Shown: positions 10,283 to 19,507, counted from the first letter of the stretch. The stretch: DNA of 64,000 bases from Archangium sp. (GCA_022843845.1 JALHMW010000007.1:124001-188000), one strand, 5' to 3'. Translations and numbers: made by a program. The notes: generated by a model not told the origin, from the sequence alone.

Positions 10283-11504
10283 GGGCGTGCGCCGAGGCGT
10301 GACCCTGATCGAGCTGATGGTCTCGGTCGCGGTGTTGTCCATCGTGATGACCGCGGTGTTGTCGGTCGTGGTGTCGATCTCGCGTCAGCGGCAGGAAGCG
10401 ACCAACCTGGTCGAGGTTCGCTCCAACGCACGCGTCGCCCTCTCGATGATGCAGTTCGACGCGGCCAACGCAGGGGTTCGATTCGGAGCGGCTCCCTTCG
10501 CGGTGCGGGTGCTGCAAAACGTCACTGGGGCGGAGCCGGAGCTCGCCGACACGGTGGACTGCGGTGGCCGGGCCGGATGGACGGTGATGCCCGAGACTGA
10601 CGTCATCGAGTTCCGTGAAGGGGCCAATGAGCTCCCATCCGGAACGGTGCCATTTGGCTGCCCAGCATCTGGGTGCTTCGCGGGTTCGACCTTCTTCACG
10701 GCCGCTCCGTTCGCCAACCTGGGCGACGGGACCAACACGGTCGTCTTCTTCAGCAACGCGGCGACTGCGTGCGCGGCCCGGCTCACGGGCACCATCGCTG
10801 ACGCCCAATCGTCCCCCACCTTCTCCACCATGCTGACTCAAAGTCTGCGCACGGCCGCGCCGGCCATGGCCTACCCCGCGGCTGGCCCGGGCCAGTGCCC
10901 AGCGCAGGGCATGTCGATCAATGCGCTTCGGCAGGTGACGCGGTACCTCGTCTGCAGGCCGCCAGTGTTCGACGCGAACAGCCGCCCCGCACTCTTCCGC
11001 CAGCGCTGGGGCCCGACGTACCCCATGGCTGGCTCGCTGATCAACTATGTGAGCGTCCAGGAAGCGGTGGAGGATCTTCAGGTGGCGTCGCTGGTGAGCC
11101 TCTCGACGAACGCCGGCACGATCACCGGCATCACCGGCTCAAGCTGCTCCGGTACCGGCGTGAACGCGATTTGCTGGTGTGGCCAGGTGGCTGGTGACTG
11201 CATGGGCTTCATCCCCGACCCGACGGTCTCGGGAGTTTTGAACGGGGCCTCGACAGACGCGGCACAGCGGTCTCCATTCCTCGTTCGGTCCTACCGCGTG
11301 GCTGTCACCACCCTGTCGTCGCGTTCACGGGGGATGAACGACCAGGGAGTGTTCTCTCGACCGGCGCTCTTCGACCACGCTGCCGGCGCGATCACCGACT
11401 ACGGCGCCGCTGGCTCCGTCGGTGCGAGCGTTTATTCCAACAGTCACCGGACGGTGATGGAGTCGACGATCATGCCGCAGAACATCTCCCTGGTGACCCC
11501 ATGA
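10269..11504 (+). CDS. pilW: Minor pilin, PilW-like
   Basis: Minor pilin of 411 aa. ATG 10269 lies inside the end of pilV (14-base overlap), placing the class III signal RRGVTLIELMVSVAVLSIVM at residue 8 onward, with Glu at +5. PilW proteins are the largest minor pilins of the PilVWX group and usually have a long globular domain after the N-terminal helix, as seen here, with several Cys (CPASGCFAGS, CSGTGVNAICWCG) that may form disulfides. An upstream GTG would add about 12 residues before the signal and is less likely. Confidence 0.85.
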   Translation: MRASEGVRRGVTLIELMVSVAVLSIVMTAVLSVVVSISRQRQEATNLVEVRSNARVALSMMQFDAANAGVRFGAAPFAVRVLQNVTGAEPELADTVDCGGRAGWTVMPETDVIEFREGANELPSGTVPFGCPASGCFAGSTFFTAAPFANLGDGTNTVVFFSNAATACAARLTGTIADAQSSPTFSTMLTQSLRTAAPAMAYPAAGPGQCPAQGMSINALRQVTRYLVCRPPVFDANSRPALFRQRWGPTYPMAGSLINYVSVQEAVEDLQVASLVSLSTNAGTITGITGSSCSGTGVNAICWCGQVAGDCMGFIPDPTVSGVLNGASTDAAQRSPFLVRSYRVAVTTLSSRSRGMNDQGVFSRPALFDHAAGAITDYGAAGSVGASVYSNSHRTVMESTIMPQNISLVTP

Positions 11505-12040
11505 ACCGAAACAAGCGCAGGCGCGGTATCGCGATGGTGGTGGTGCTCGTGGCGCTGCTGCTGCTGACGGTGCTGGCGAGCGGCTTTTTCCTGCAGGCTC
11601 GCGACTCGTCGACCCTCAGCAACGTCGCCGCGACCCAGACCGTTGCCCTGAGCAACGCCGAGATGGGACTGCAAGAGGCGGTGCGGCGGCTTCGGGCAGC
11701 GCAGATTCCGCCCGTCCAGATCATGAACTGCACATCCGCGCAGGTCGACGCCAACAACAACGTGTGCCCGGGCTCACTCCTGGTCGGGCCGATCATGGGC
11801 ACGGGCCCCAACCTGCTCAACGGCGGGGGGCTGCAGTACCAGTTCACCGTCTACCACCGAGCCACCGACCCGCTGAATCGCCACGTGGTGCGGGTCGTCG
11901 GCTTCTTCGGAACGGACATCAACTCGCAGAACCTCATCACCAGCGTGCTCGAGGCTGAGGTCGAGATTGGGACGTCAGCGGGGCAGGTTGATTGTAGCGA
12001 CGGCTATGCGTGCAACGGTGGTGGTGGGCCCCGCGGGTGA
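11501..12040 (+). CDS. pilX: Minor pilin, PilX-like
   Basis: A 179-aa prepilin. ATG 11501 overlaps the pilW stop (ATGA). The N-terminus MNRNKRRRGIAMVVVLVALL has the basic leader and Gly cleavage site but no Glu at +5, as expected for PilX/GspK-type subunits that cap the tip. The helix is followed by LSNAEMGLQEAVRRLRAAQ, equivalent to the A-E-A/M-G-L motif of the PilX N-terminal domain. This is the last pilin of the operon. Confidence 0.82.
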   Translation: MNRNKRRRGIAMVVVLVALLLLTVLASGFFLQARDSSTLSNVAATQTVALSNAEMGLQEAVRRLRAAQIPPVQIMNCTSAQVDANNNVCPGSLLVGPIMGTGPNLLNGGGLQYQFTVYHRATDPLNRHVVRVVGFFGTDINSQNLITSVLEAEVEIGTSAGQVDCSDGYACNGGGGPRG

Positions 12041-13137
12041 GGTGTAGGCCCCTGCTGCTCCTTGGCGCCCTGGTCGTTGCTTCGAGTTGTGAAAAGCCGA
12101 AGGCGCCCGGCCCGGCACCTGCACCTGCACCTGTGCCTGTGCCTCCGCCTCAGCAGTTGACCGAGCGCGACACCGAGCCGCACGGTGGAGCGCTCTCGGG
12201 CGAAGGGTGGCGACTGCCCCTCGACGAGCGGTGGCTCGTCGTCAAGCGCGAGGCCCGCACGCGCTTCAAGCCACAGACCCTTGCCTGGGCGGTGGACCCC
12301 GTCGGTCCGGTCCACCTCACTGTCGAGTGCAACGAAGCGGTCGAGAGCGTCGAGGCCAGCCTGCGCGCTCAATTGGCCCTCGGGCGTGAAATGCACGAAC
12401 TCGAGGCGATCGCGCTGGGCGCGGCGCCGGCTGGGCCCTGGCTCGAAGGCGCGCTTGCCCAATGGGCGGTCAGCGACATGGGGCACGTGATGGGGCGGTT
12501 CCGGCTGCTCTCGACCATGTGTGACGTGCACGCCTGGGCGCCGCGATCGGGCGGTGCCCAGGCGGTCGAGCGCCTCAAGTCGACCGTGCTGGCGTTTGGC
12601 GGGACCCGAACGGCGTTGATGCGAGAGCTCACCTCGATGGCGACGTGGGTCGGCGCTCGAGCGCGTCAAGCTCCCGATGCCGGCCCACTCTGGTTGCGCG
12701 TGCGCACTGAAGACGCGCTCCGCCGCGCACCCCCGGCACTCCTCGTCGAGCGCTTCACGATGCGCCTGAAGCTGCTCGAGGACGTCGGCCCGACCGACTG
12801 CGCACGGATCGTGAACCACCGCCTGCAGGAGTCTCCTGCCCTGCTCGAGCGCCTGCCAGAGCCTGTCGCCGTGCGCTGGGTGCAGGTGACGAGAGAGGCG
12901 CTCGAGCTCGCCGAGGGGGTCGACACCCCGATGACGCAGGCGGCCTATGATGAGATGAAGGCAGCCGTCGTGCGCCTCGCAAACGAAGACGCAGTTTTCG
13001 CCAAGGCCCTCGACACATTGAAGCAGGCCGATCGGCTTCCCGACGAGATTGCCTGTGACGCCGAGAGGGTTCGGCTCACGAAGATGCTCGCCCAACCCCC
13101 CAGCCGCCGAGCCCTGCTGCTTCGCAGCCTCTTGTAG
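12037..13137 (+). CDS. Lipoprotein of unknown function coupled to the pilin operon
   Basis: GTG 12037 overlaps the pilX stop as GTGA and gives VRCRPLLLLGALVVASSC, a signal peptide with lipobox ASSC. A Met codon at 12010 is possible but would overlap pilX by 31 bases. The mature protein (about 345 aa) begins with a Pro-Ala linker (APGPAPAPAPVPVPPP) followed by a largely helical soluble region rich in Leu, Arg and Glu. I recognise no family. Translational coupling to the minor pilins suggests a role at the pilus or its envelope passage, which is inference from context only. Confidence 0.8.
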   Translation: MRCRPLLLLGALVVASSCEKPKAPGPAPAPAPVPVPPPQQLTERDTEPHGGALSGEGWRLPLDERWLVVKREARTRFKPQTLAWAVDPVGPVHLTVECNEAVESVEASLRAQLALGREMHELEAIALGAAPAGPWLEGALAQWAVSDMGHVMGRFRLLSTMCDVHAWAPRSGGAQAVERLKSTVLAFGGTRTALMRELTSMATWVGARARQAPDAGPLWLRVRTEDALRRAPPALLVERFTMRLKLLEDVGPTDCARIVNHRLQESPALLERLPEPVAVRWVQVTREALELAEGVDTPMTQAAYDEMKAAVVRLANEDAVFAKALDTLKQADRLPDEIACDAERVRLTKMLAQPPSRRALLLRSLL

Positions 13138-13379
13138 CCATCGCCCTCAGGCTGACGACGCACCGGACCGACGAGATGGCAGCTGGACTTCGAAGATGTC
13201 GTACGTGGAGCACTCCTTCGAGGGCTGGTACGACGAAGCGCAGCTGCTTCGGTCGACGTGGGCGTCAGGCTGAGCCACTTCTCGTCGAAAGGCGGCACGC
13301 TCCGGCGGGCCACGGAGGCAGAGGTCGGCGCAACCAATCGGGGGCTGCCGGGTTCACCAGCAACGGAGGAGGAACGCAC
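13138..13379 (+). other. Intergenic region, promoter of the 13380 gene
   Basis: About 240 bases separate the pilus operon from the next gene. An ORF runs through it in frame with the downstream gene, but a strong ribosome binding site (GGAGGAGG, 13366-13373) sits just before ATG 13380, so the region is read as non-coding leader. A small inverted repeat, CGAAGC/GCTTCG, lies at 13234-13251. No convincing promoter was identified. Confidence 0.4.
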
Positions 13380-14051
13380 ATGAAACGGATCGTCGCAGTG
13401 GCCGTGGTGACGTTGTCGGCAGTCGGGGTGGCGCAGCCTGTTCGCAACGCGGCGGAGCGCGCGAGGGACAAGCAGGACGTGAGACAGAACCGTCGGCAGG
13501 TGGCCGACGATCGACGCGATCTCTCCGAGGTCAACGCGCTGCTCACCCAGTTCGACGCCGCCGCGTCGAGGAACGACGTCGCTGGCCTCAGGGCGGTCGA
13601 CACGTCGTTCCAGAGCTACCTGGCGAAGGAGGCCGTCGAGGCCAGCGTCGAGGTGAAGCAGGCCCAGCAAGAGGTGCAGGAGAGCAAACGAGAGGTGCGC
13701 AGCGACAAGCGCGAGCTCGGCAGGGATCTCGCGGTCGGCCGCCGCCCTGGCGTCGTCGCGGACGACGTGCGCGACCTCGCTCGAGACAAGGCCGACCTCG
13801 CTGACGATCGTGGCGACGCGGCTCGTGAACGCGCTGCCCGGAATCGCCTCTTCCTCATCCGTGCCGAGCTGGCGCCGCTCCAGGGGTTGACCGACCCGGC
13901 CTCGAACGCGAAGAAGCGCGCGCTGTACTCAGAGATCGCCACGCTCGCGAAGACCGATCTCGCGCGCACCAGGGTGGAGCAGGGCGAAGATCGCCGCGAG
14001 CTGCGTGAAGATCGCAGAGAGACGCGCGAAGACCGCCGCCAGGCTCACTGA
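13380..14051 (+). CDS. Secreted, highly charged helical protein
   Basis: A 223-aa exported protein with an excellent ribosome binding site (GGAGGAGG, 7 bases before ATG 13380) and signal peptide MKRIVAVAVVTLSAVGVAQ. The mature part is almost entirely Arg, Lys, Asp, Glu, Ala and Val with no Cys and is predicted to form long helices or a coiled coil. Short tandem units such as EDRRE(L/T)R recur at the C-terminus. It ends inside the 3' end of the convergent TolC-like gene (7-base overlap). Function unknown; this composition is seen in periplasmic scaffold-like proteins, but I assign nothing. Confidence 0.8.
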   Translation: MKRIVAVAVVTLSAVGVAQPVRNAAERARDKQDVRQNRRQVADDRRDLSEVNALLTQFDAAASRNDVAGLRAVDTSFQSYLAKEAVEASVEVKQAQQEVQESKREVRSDKRELGRDLAVGRRPGVVADDVRDLARDKADLADDRGDAARERAARNRLFLIRAELAPLQGLTDPASNAKKRALYSEIATLAKTDLARTRVEQGEDRRELREDRRETREDRRQAH

Positions 14052-15562
14052 AGCGATGGCGCAGCGACCGCCGCGCGGAACGCAGCCACCGCGCGGTGGT
14101 AGTCCAGCAGGGCGTCGATCTCTCTGAGGCTCGCCTCGGCCGACTGCGTCTCGCGCAGGTTGACGAAGAGCAGGTTGGAGTCGCCCAGCTCGAACTTCTG
14201 GCGCTCACCAGCCTCCAGCTTCTTCGCGACGTCGACCTCCTGCCGGTTGAACTTCACCCGCGCCCTCGCGGCGTCGAGCGCGGAGCGTGCGTCTTTGACG
14301 TCGGCTGCCACGCGATCGCGCGCGAGCTGAAGCTGCGCCGAGAGCCGCGCGAGCCCAGCCTCTGCCGCACGAATGCGCCCGAGCGGCTGGCGATAGAGCA
14401 GGGGCACCTCGAGCATCGCCGAGAACTCGAACTCGGGAATGTTCAGCTTGGGGTCGGCCGTGCCCGGGTTGGTGCCGAGGTCCTGCGAGAAGATGAGGCC
14501 GAGATCGAGCGACGGCCACAGCTGGTTCTGCTGCAGCGAGAGCTCGACCTGCTGCTGGCGCTGTTGAATGAGCAGCCGCTGCACGTCGGGACGGCGGCTG
14601 AGCGCGTCGTCGAGGGTCGCGTCGTCTCCGAAGGTCGCCTGCGGCTCGGGGAGGGACGGGGGCAGTCTCGCCTCGGCGGGAGGCGTCGGTGCTCCCGCTG
14701 CATCTCGGAGGAAGAGCGCCAGCTCGAACGACGCCTGCTCGACGCCTCGCTGGGTCTGCACCAGGAGCGATTCGCGCTGGGCGACGGCGCGAAGGTTGTC
14801 CTGCTGATCGAAGAAGGGCACGTCGCCCGTCTTCACCCGCACCGAGAGCTGTCGATCGCGCGACTGGGCGATCGCCAGCAGATCGCGCGCGACCTGCCTG
14901 CGCATGCCGGCCGCCACCCAGTCCCAATAGCGGAGCGCCGCGAGCCGGGAGATCTCGAGGAGCTGCAGCGCCTGGCCTTGTCGGGCGCCTTCCTGCCCAA
15001 GCTCGGTGCGCGCGATGCTGGCGCGTCGGCGATCGATCAGCAGGTTTCGCAACACCGGCGCGCTGATGCCTGCGCGCACCTCGCCCGCCGGGTACGTCTC
15101 TCGCTCGCGGTAATACGGCTGAATTCCGGTGGACGAGAGCGGTTGCCCGATGCGGTAGCCGCCGAAGAGCGTGATCGGCGTGCCAGGAATCGGGCCCTCG
15201 ATCGCCGAGTCGACGCGGACCTGCGGGTACGGGCCGAACCCCGATGGAATGAGGAACCCACGGGCTTTGAGCGCCGGGTCGAACCCACCCGCGGCGGTCA
15301 GCGCGTCTGCATCGGCTGCGAGCACGTCGGCCTGCGCCGCCACCAGTGAGGGGTAGGCCCGCTCCGCTGCGCTCAGCACCTCTTCCAGCTCGAGCGTCTG
15401 ACCTGTCGACGCAGGCGCCAGGCCTCCCACAGTCGTCGCGCCCCCCAGGGTGGGCACCAGCGCGAGCCGATGCGCGAACGGCCCGGGCTTCGGCGCGGCC
15501 ACCAGCGAGAGCTCCAGCTGAGGCGCCGCGGCGACGAGCCCGAGGACGAGGGTTCCGATCAT
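14045..15562 (-). CDS. TolC-family outer membrane efflux/secretion protein
   Basis: Outer-membrane channel of a tripartite exporter, 505 aa. ATG 15562 overlaps the HlyD-like stop as ATGA, and MIGTLVLGLVAAAPQ forms the signal peptide. The body has the duplicated TolC helix pattern: LEEVLSAAERAYPSLVAAQADV near residue 55, SLQQNQLWPSLDLGL in the second half, and a final long helix (RVAADVKDARSALDAARARV). It is the last gene of the ABC-HlyD-TolC operon and would form the exit duct for that system. Confidence 0.87.
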   Translation of the reverse strand: MIGTLVLGLVAAAPQLELSLVAAPKPGPFAHRLALVPTLGGATTVGGLAPASTGQTLELEEVLSAAERAYPSLVAAQADVLAADADALTAAGGFDPALKARGFLIPSGFGPYPQVRVDSAIEGPIPGTPITLFGGYRIGQPLSSTGIQPYYRERETYPAGEVRAGISAPVLRNLLIDRRRASIARTELGQEGARQGQALQLLEISRLAALRYWDWVAAGMRRQVARDLLAIAQSRDRQLSVRVKTGDVPFFDQQDNLRAVAQRESLLVQTQRGVEQASFELALFLRDAAGAPTPPAEARLPPSLPEPQATFGDDATLDDALSRRPDVQRLLIQQRQQQVELSLQQNQLWPSLDLGLIFSQDLGTNPGTADPKLNIPEFEFSAMLEVPLLYRQPLGRIRAAEAGLARLSAQLQLARDRVAADVKDARSALDAARARVKFNRQEVDVAKKLEAGERQKFELGDSNLLFVNLRETQSAEASLREIDALLDYHRAVAAFRAAVAAPSLQ

Positions 15563-16950
15563 CCCTTCGCCTTGTCCTTTCCTTTGGGTTTCGCGCCTGG
15601 CTGAGGCTCTCCGCCGGGCGTCACCGTCGGCGGGAACGCGTTGAAGCGACGCCAGAGCTCGAAGCCCAGGCTCACCTGGTCGAGCATCACCCAGCCGTTC
15701 ACCCGCACGCCCTGCCGCAGGTAGAGCCCGGTGGGCCACGGCGCGTCGGACTTGCCGTCACCGTTCTTGTCCGTGGGATCCTGGACGATCAGCAGCCGGA
15801 ACTGCCCGGTGCCATCGTCGGTCGCGTCGACGAGGCTCACCTTGCCGCCGAAGGTGCCGATGGCCACCGACGGCCACCCGGTGAACTGCACCGCAGGCCA
15901 GCCCTCGAATTGCAGCCGCACGTCGCGGTCCTTCGAGACGAGGGGCATGTCGTTGCCGTCGATCCACAGCTCGACCGCGCGCACTTCGGTGTCGGGGACC
16001 AACACCAGAATCGGCTCGCCGCTCTTCACGAAGACGTTGCCCTGACCCTTGAGGAGCCGGAGCACCGTGCCGTCGATCGCGGCCTTTACGTCCATCGTGG
16101 ACTGGCGGGCGAGGCGGACATCGAGGCGGGCCAGCTCTGAAGAGGCGTTCGCCTCTTCTCCCCGTGCCGACGCCTCTGAGGCTCTCGCGTCGTCGATGCT
16201 GGCGGTGATGTCGTTCATGGTGCGGGCCTGATCCTGCTCGAGCGCGAGCTCTTCGCCGAGCGCGGCCTGGAGCGTGGCGAAGGCGCGCTGCACCTCGGTC
16301 GTCGCGCGCACGACCTCGAACTCGGCGAGTTCGACGACGCGATCCGAGGCGAGGCCCTGCTTCTGCAGCTGCTTCTGGCGATCGACGTTGAGCCGCGAGA
16401 TCCGCTCTGACTCTTCCGCGGCCTCTTTCGCGCGCGTCGCGGCGGCCGAGCGCTGCTTCGACATGGCCACCCGGCTGCTGGCTGCCCTGACGGCTGCTGC
16501 GCGCGACGACTCCAGCGCCCGCTGCCGCGATGCGAGCGACGCGGCGCGCGCTGCCGCAGCCTCACGCCTGGCGACCACCGCGTTCCGCTCGTCCATCAGC
16601 CGGTCGAGGATCGCGGGATCGTTGTCGGTGATCTTGAAGAGCGGTTCGCCCTTCTTCACGATCGACCCTTCCTGAACGTACCACTCGGTGACGTTCCCTT
16701 CGATCGGCGCCGAGATCTCCTGTTGGCGCTCCATCGGCGCGAAGGCCACGACCCGGCCCTTGCCAGAGATCGACTGCTGCCACGGCGCGAAGACCATCGC
16801 GGCGAGGACCAGCCCGAAGAACGTGGAGATCAACCGGGCGAGCACCTTGAACGCCCGGGGCGTCTTCACGAGCGTCGTCGCCGCCGAGGAGGCGAGCGCT
16901 GCGGCGGTGGTGGTGGTGCGAATCGTCGACGTGTTCGAAGAGGGCGTCAT
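15559..16950 (-). CDS. HlyD-family periplasmic adaptor
   Basis: Membrane-fusion protein of 463 aa linking the ABC component to the TolC-like channel. One membrane helix (about residues 37-56) follows a Ser/Thr/Ala-rich cytoplasmic tail. A biotinyl-lipoyl half-motif follows: GKGRVVAFAPMERQQEISAP then EGNVTEWYVQEGSIVKKGEPLFKI. A long alpha-hairpin comes next (about 110-275, rich in Ala, Arg and Glu), then the second lipoyl half (MDVKAAIDGTVLRLL) and a beta-barrel domain. The C-terminus is Pro/Lys-rich. ATG 16950 overlaps the ABC gene stop (ATGA). Confidence 0.88.
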   Translation of the reverse strand: MTPSSNTSTIRTTTTAAALASSAATTLVKTPRAFKVLARLISTFFGLVLAAMVFAPWQQSISGKGRVVAFAPMERQQEISAPIEGNVTEWYVQEGSIVKKGEPLFKITDNDPAILDRLMDERNAVVARREAAAARAASLASRQRALESSRAAAVRAASSRVAMSKQRSAAATRAKEAAEESERISRLNVDRQKQLQKQGLASDRVVELAEFEVVRATTEVQRAFATLQAALGEELALEQDQARTMNDITASIDDARASEASARGEEANASSELARLDVRLARQSTMDVKAAIDGTVLRLLKGQGNVFVKSGEPILVLVPDTEVRAVELWIDGNDMPLVSKDRDVRLQFEGWPAVQFTGWPSVAIGTFGGKVSLVDATDDGTGQFRLLIVQDPTDKNGDGKSDAPWPTGLYLRQGVRVNGWVMLDQVSLGFELWRRFNAFPPTVTPGGEPQPGAKPKGKDKAKG

Positions 16951-19124
16951 GAGTGCTTCGCCTCATCGGCAGAGGGAACGTGCGGGGTCGAGATGGTGTG
17001 CAGGTCGATCACTTCGCTGCAGGCCCTGGCGAGCGCAGAGCCAGGGTCACTGACGAGCGCGATGAGCGTCCACGAGGCGTCCTTCTTGGTGAGCGCCGCG
17101 ACGGTGCGCGCGCGAGAGACCGGGTCGAGGCCCTCGAGCGTGTCGTCGACGATGATCAGGCGGGGGCTGGCCGCGACGGCCCGCGCCACGACGAGGCGAA
17201 TGACCTGCGCCGGCGACAGCGGCGCGCCGTTCACGCCCAGCTCGGTGTCGTAGCCCTCTGGCAACGAACGAATGTCATCGTCGAGGCCGACGCGCTCCAC
17301 CGCGCTGCGGACCTCCGAGGGGGAGATGCCCCGTCGGGTGAGCGAGACGTTGTCGTAGACGCTGCCGATGAAGAGGTCGTCGGAGCGCACGAGGAGCACC
17401 TCGTCATGAAGTGAACACGTACTGGCGCGGCGCACGTCGACGCCCTCGACCTCGACCGTGCCGTGGGTGGGCTTGCGAATGCCCGAGATCAGCTCGCTGA
17501 GGGAATCGCTGTGTGCTCCGACGATCGCGACGCGGGCGCCTGGCGTGACCTCGAGGTCGACCAGCACCCCATCGACCTCGACGTGATGGAGCTTCACTCC
17601 GACCGGGCCGCTGCCGGGCAACGTCTCGCCGGTGAGGCTGCTCTCGACGTCGAGGTCGATGAGGTGCCCGACCTTGGTGAGGCCCGAGACAAGATCGTAG
17701 GCCGACTCGAGGATCTTCCCGAACTTGGTGATGCTGGTCGTGACGGTGGCGACGATCAGCTCTGCGGCGATCAGCTGACCGAGCGTCAGCGCCTGGTTGA
17801 TCACCAACCAGCCGCCGAAGCCCAGCAACACGGCGCTCGCGACGACCTGCACCGTCAGGGCGCTGATGGTCTGGCCGAAGACGACGGCGAAGTGACGTTT
17901 GCGCGCCGAGAGGTACTTGCGAGTCAGCGAGTCAGCCCGCGAAGAAGCGAGCGCCGCGCCGCCTGACCCACGGAACGCCGAGGGCGCCCGGGCCAGCTCC
18001 TCGAGCCACGCCGCCACCTCGTACTTGGCCTTGCTCTCGTCGAACGCCGTCCGAACGCCTCGCCGCAGGGGCAGGAGGATGAGGAGGTTCGTGGCGATGA
18101 TCAGCACGATGTCGAGGGCGAGCAGCGCCGGGTGGTAGAACGCGAGCACCAGCAACCCGATGGAGATCTGCATGAAGGCCGAGAGCCCGTCGGTCATCAC
18201 TGCCGCGAACGCCTTCTGCACCGTCATCACGTCGAAGAACCGGTTCACCAGCTCGGGCGTGACGGGGTGATGCTCGTCCTTCAGGGCTCGAGGCAGCCGC
18301 CAGGCGACGTCGAGCGCGACGCGCGCGAACAACCGGGCCTGCAGGGCCTCCATCACGCGAGCCTGGAGCGCCTTGAGCGCGGCTTGAAAGCCGAGCGCGA
18401 CGAGGAAGAGCACCGCCAGCACCACGATGGGCTGGAGCAGGGTGCCGAAGGCGACGGTCGTGACGAGTGACTGCACCGCGATCGGCGTCGCGAGCGAGAG
18501 CACGCCGACGGCCGCGCTGTAGATGAAGATGACGCCGAGATCGTCGCGCTCGAGGGCGAACAGGGCCCACACCCGGTCCCACGGCCGCAGGTGCGCGTGG
18601 TGCGGGTCTTCTCCATCTTCACCGCCGAGCACCGCTTGCGCCGTGTGCGAGGCTGCTGAGAGCCGCTCCATCGGAGTCGACGGCACGCAGTAAAGAAACG
18701 GGACGGGGGCTGTGCCGAGGAGCGCGGCGAGCCTCGCCTCATCAAGCCACTCGGCCTGCTCCGAGCCTGTCTGCGCGTGCAGCCTGAACCCATGGCGCTC
18801 GGTGAGGATGAGCCAGCGGACCCCGTCTGCGGTCGGCACGACCGTCACCAGGGGGAAGGGCACCGCCTGGCTCACGAGCTCCCTGGCCGTCAGCGCCACC
18901 GGCGACGATGACAACCTCAGCGATTGCGCTGAGATCCGAAACGCCTCGAGCAGCTCGTTCGGCCCGAAGGCGGTCGCCGCGCCGAGGCTGCTGCGAACCT
19001 CTTCCCGCGCTTTGGCCGGGCTGAACTCGTGGTTGACGACGTGCGCGACCTGCTCGAGCGCCCAGACGAGCGCGTCGGCAGCTGCGCCCGGTGCGAGTCG
19101 GTGGTCTTGAGGAGGCGTTGTCAT
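16947..19124 (-). CDS. ABC exporter with degenerate nucleotide-binding domain
   Basis: A 725-aa fused membrane and ATP-binding protein of the type-I-secretion class. Residues 1-160 resemble the inactive C39-like domain of such exporters (WLILTERHGFRLHAQTGSE). Five to six membrane helices follow (about 195-460). The nucleotide-binding domain keeps the overall pattern (VAIVG at 532-536, GTVEVEGVDV, LPEGYDTELG) but lacks catalytic residues: the Walker A Lys is Leu (GAHSDSLSE), the signature is LSPAQ, the Walker B Glu is Asp (LIIVDDTLEGLD), and the switch His after Walker B is absent (IALVSDPG). It heads the operon with HlyD- and TolC-like genes. Either ATPase activity is lost or a partner supplies it. 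Confidence 0.85.
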   Translation of the reverse strand: MTTPPQDHRLAPGAAADALVWALEQVAHVVNHEFSPAKAREEVRSSLGAATAFGPNELLEAFRISAQSLRLSSSPVALTARELVSQAVPFPLVTVVPTADGVRWLILTERHGFRLHAQTGSEQAEWLDEARLAALLGTAPVPFLYCVPSTPMERLSAASHTAQAVLGGEDGEDPHHAHLRPWDRVWALFALERDDLGVIFIYSAAVGVLSLATPIAVQSLVTTVAFGTLLQPIVVLAVLFLVALGFQAALKALQARVMEALQARLFARVALDVAWRLPRALKDEHHPVTPELVNRFFDVMTVQKAFAAVMTDGLSAFMQISIGLLVLAFYHPALLALDIVLIIATNLLILLPLRRGVRTAFDESKAKYEVAAWLEELARAPSAFRGSGGAALASSRADSLTRKYLSARKRHFAVVFGQTISALTVQVVASAVLLGFGGWLVINQALTLGQLIAAELIVATVTTSITKFGKILESAYDLVSGLTKVGHLIDLDVESSLTGETLPGSGPVGVKLHHVEVDGVLVDLEVTPGARVAIVGAHSDSLSELISGIRKPTHGTVEVEGVDVRRASTCSLHDEVLLVRSDDLFIGSVYDNVSLTRRGISPSEVRSAVERVGLDDDIRSLPEGYDTELGVNGAPLSPAQVIRLVVARAVAASPRLIIVDDTLEGLDPVSRARTVAALTKKDASWTLIALVSDPGSALARACSEVIDLHTISTPHVPSADEAKHS

Positions 19125-19265
19125 TTCAGCTCTTTGGGAGAAGCACTCTTCGAGTCACTCTGATTAATGACGCCATTCGTTCGGACAACCAAAAACCTGA
19201 GCCGACTGGACTCCCCTGTTGAGAGACGGGGTGCGCCCAGCACGAGGCTCGTTTATCCCATCGGC

Positions 19266-19499
19266 ATGGCGGTGCCTCGACAGATCGCGTTGTTGCAGGG
19301 CGCGAAGTTCACCAGCGCGCGCGTGCGCGAGGGGTGGACGCACTACCACGTCGTGGGCGTCGCGAGAACCGCCGACGGGTGGGCGGTCGAGCTCGCGGCC
19401 AGCTGCGATGTGGCGCGTCGGCTCGTGGTGCCAGCTCGTGAGCTGAAGGACCGGGTCGAGTGGGCGCCCGGGTGGACGCCGCTGTCGAAGCGGCCCTGA
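19266..19499 (+). CDS. TIGR02450-like small Trp-containing protein
   Basis: A 77-aa protein from ATG 19266. An in-frame start at 19167 would add 33 residues, and the choice is uncertain because no clear ribosome binding site is seen. The sequence reads ALLQGAKFTSARVREGWTHY, then VVGVAR..DGWAVELAAS, then ARELKDRVEWAPGWTPL. This matches the layout of the TIGR02450 family: an N-terminal K-F/W-T-S/A, a central H-[FY]-x-V strand, then L-K-D-x-x-x-W-x-x-G-W. The family has no known function. Confidence 0.6.
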   Translation: MAVPRQIALLQGAKFTSARVREGWTHYHVVGVARTADGWAVELAASCDVARRLVVPARELKDRVEWAPGWTPLSKRP

Positions 19500-19507
19500 A
19501 ACACGAA

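Noticed and set aside
13176..13379. N-terminal extension of the 13380 gene
   Set aside because: A strong ribosome binding site and a good signal peptide at ATG 13380 show that translation begins there.
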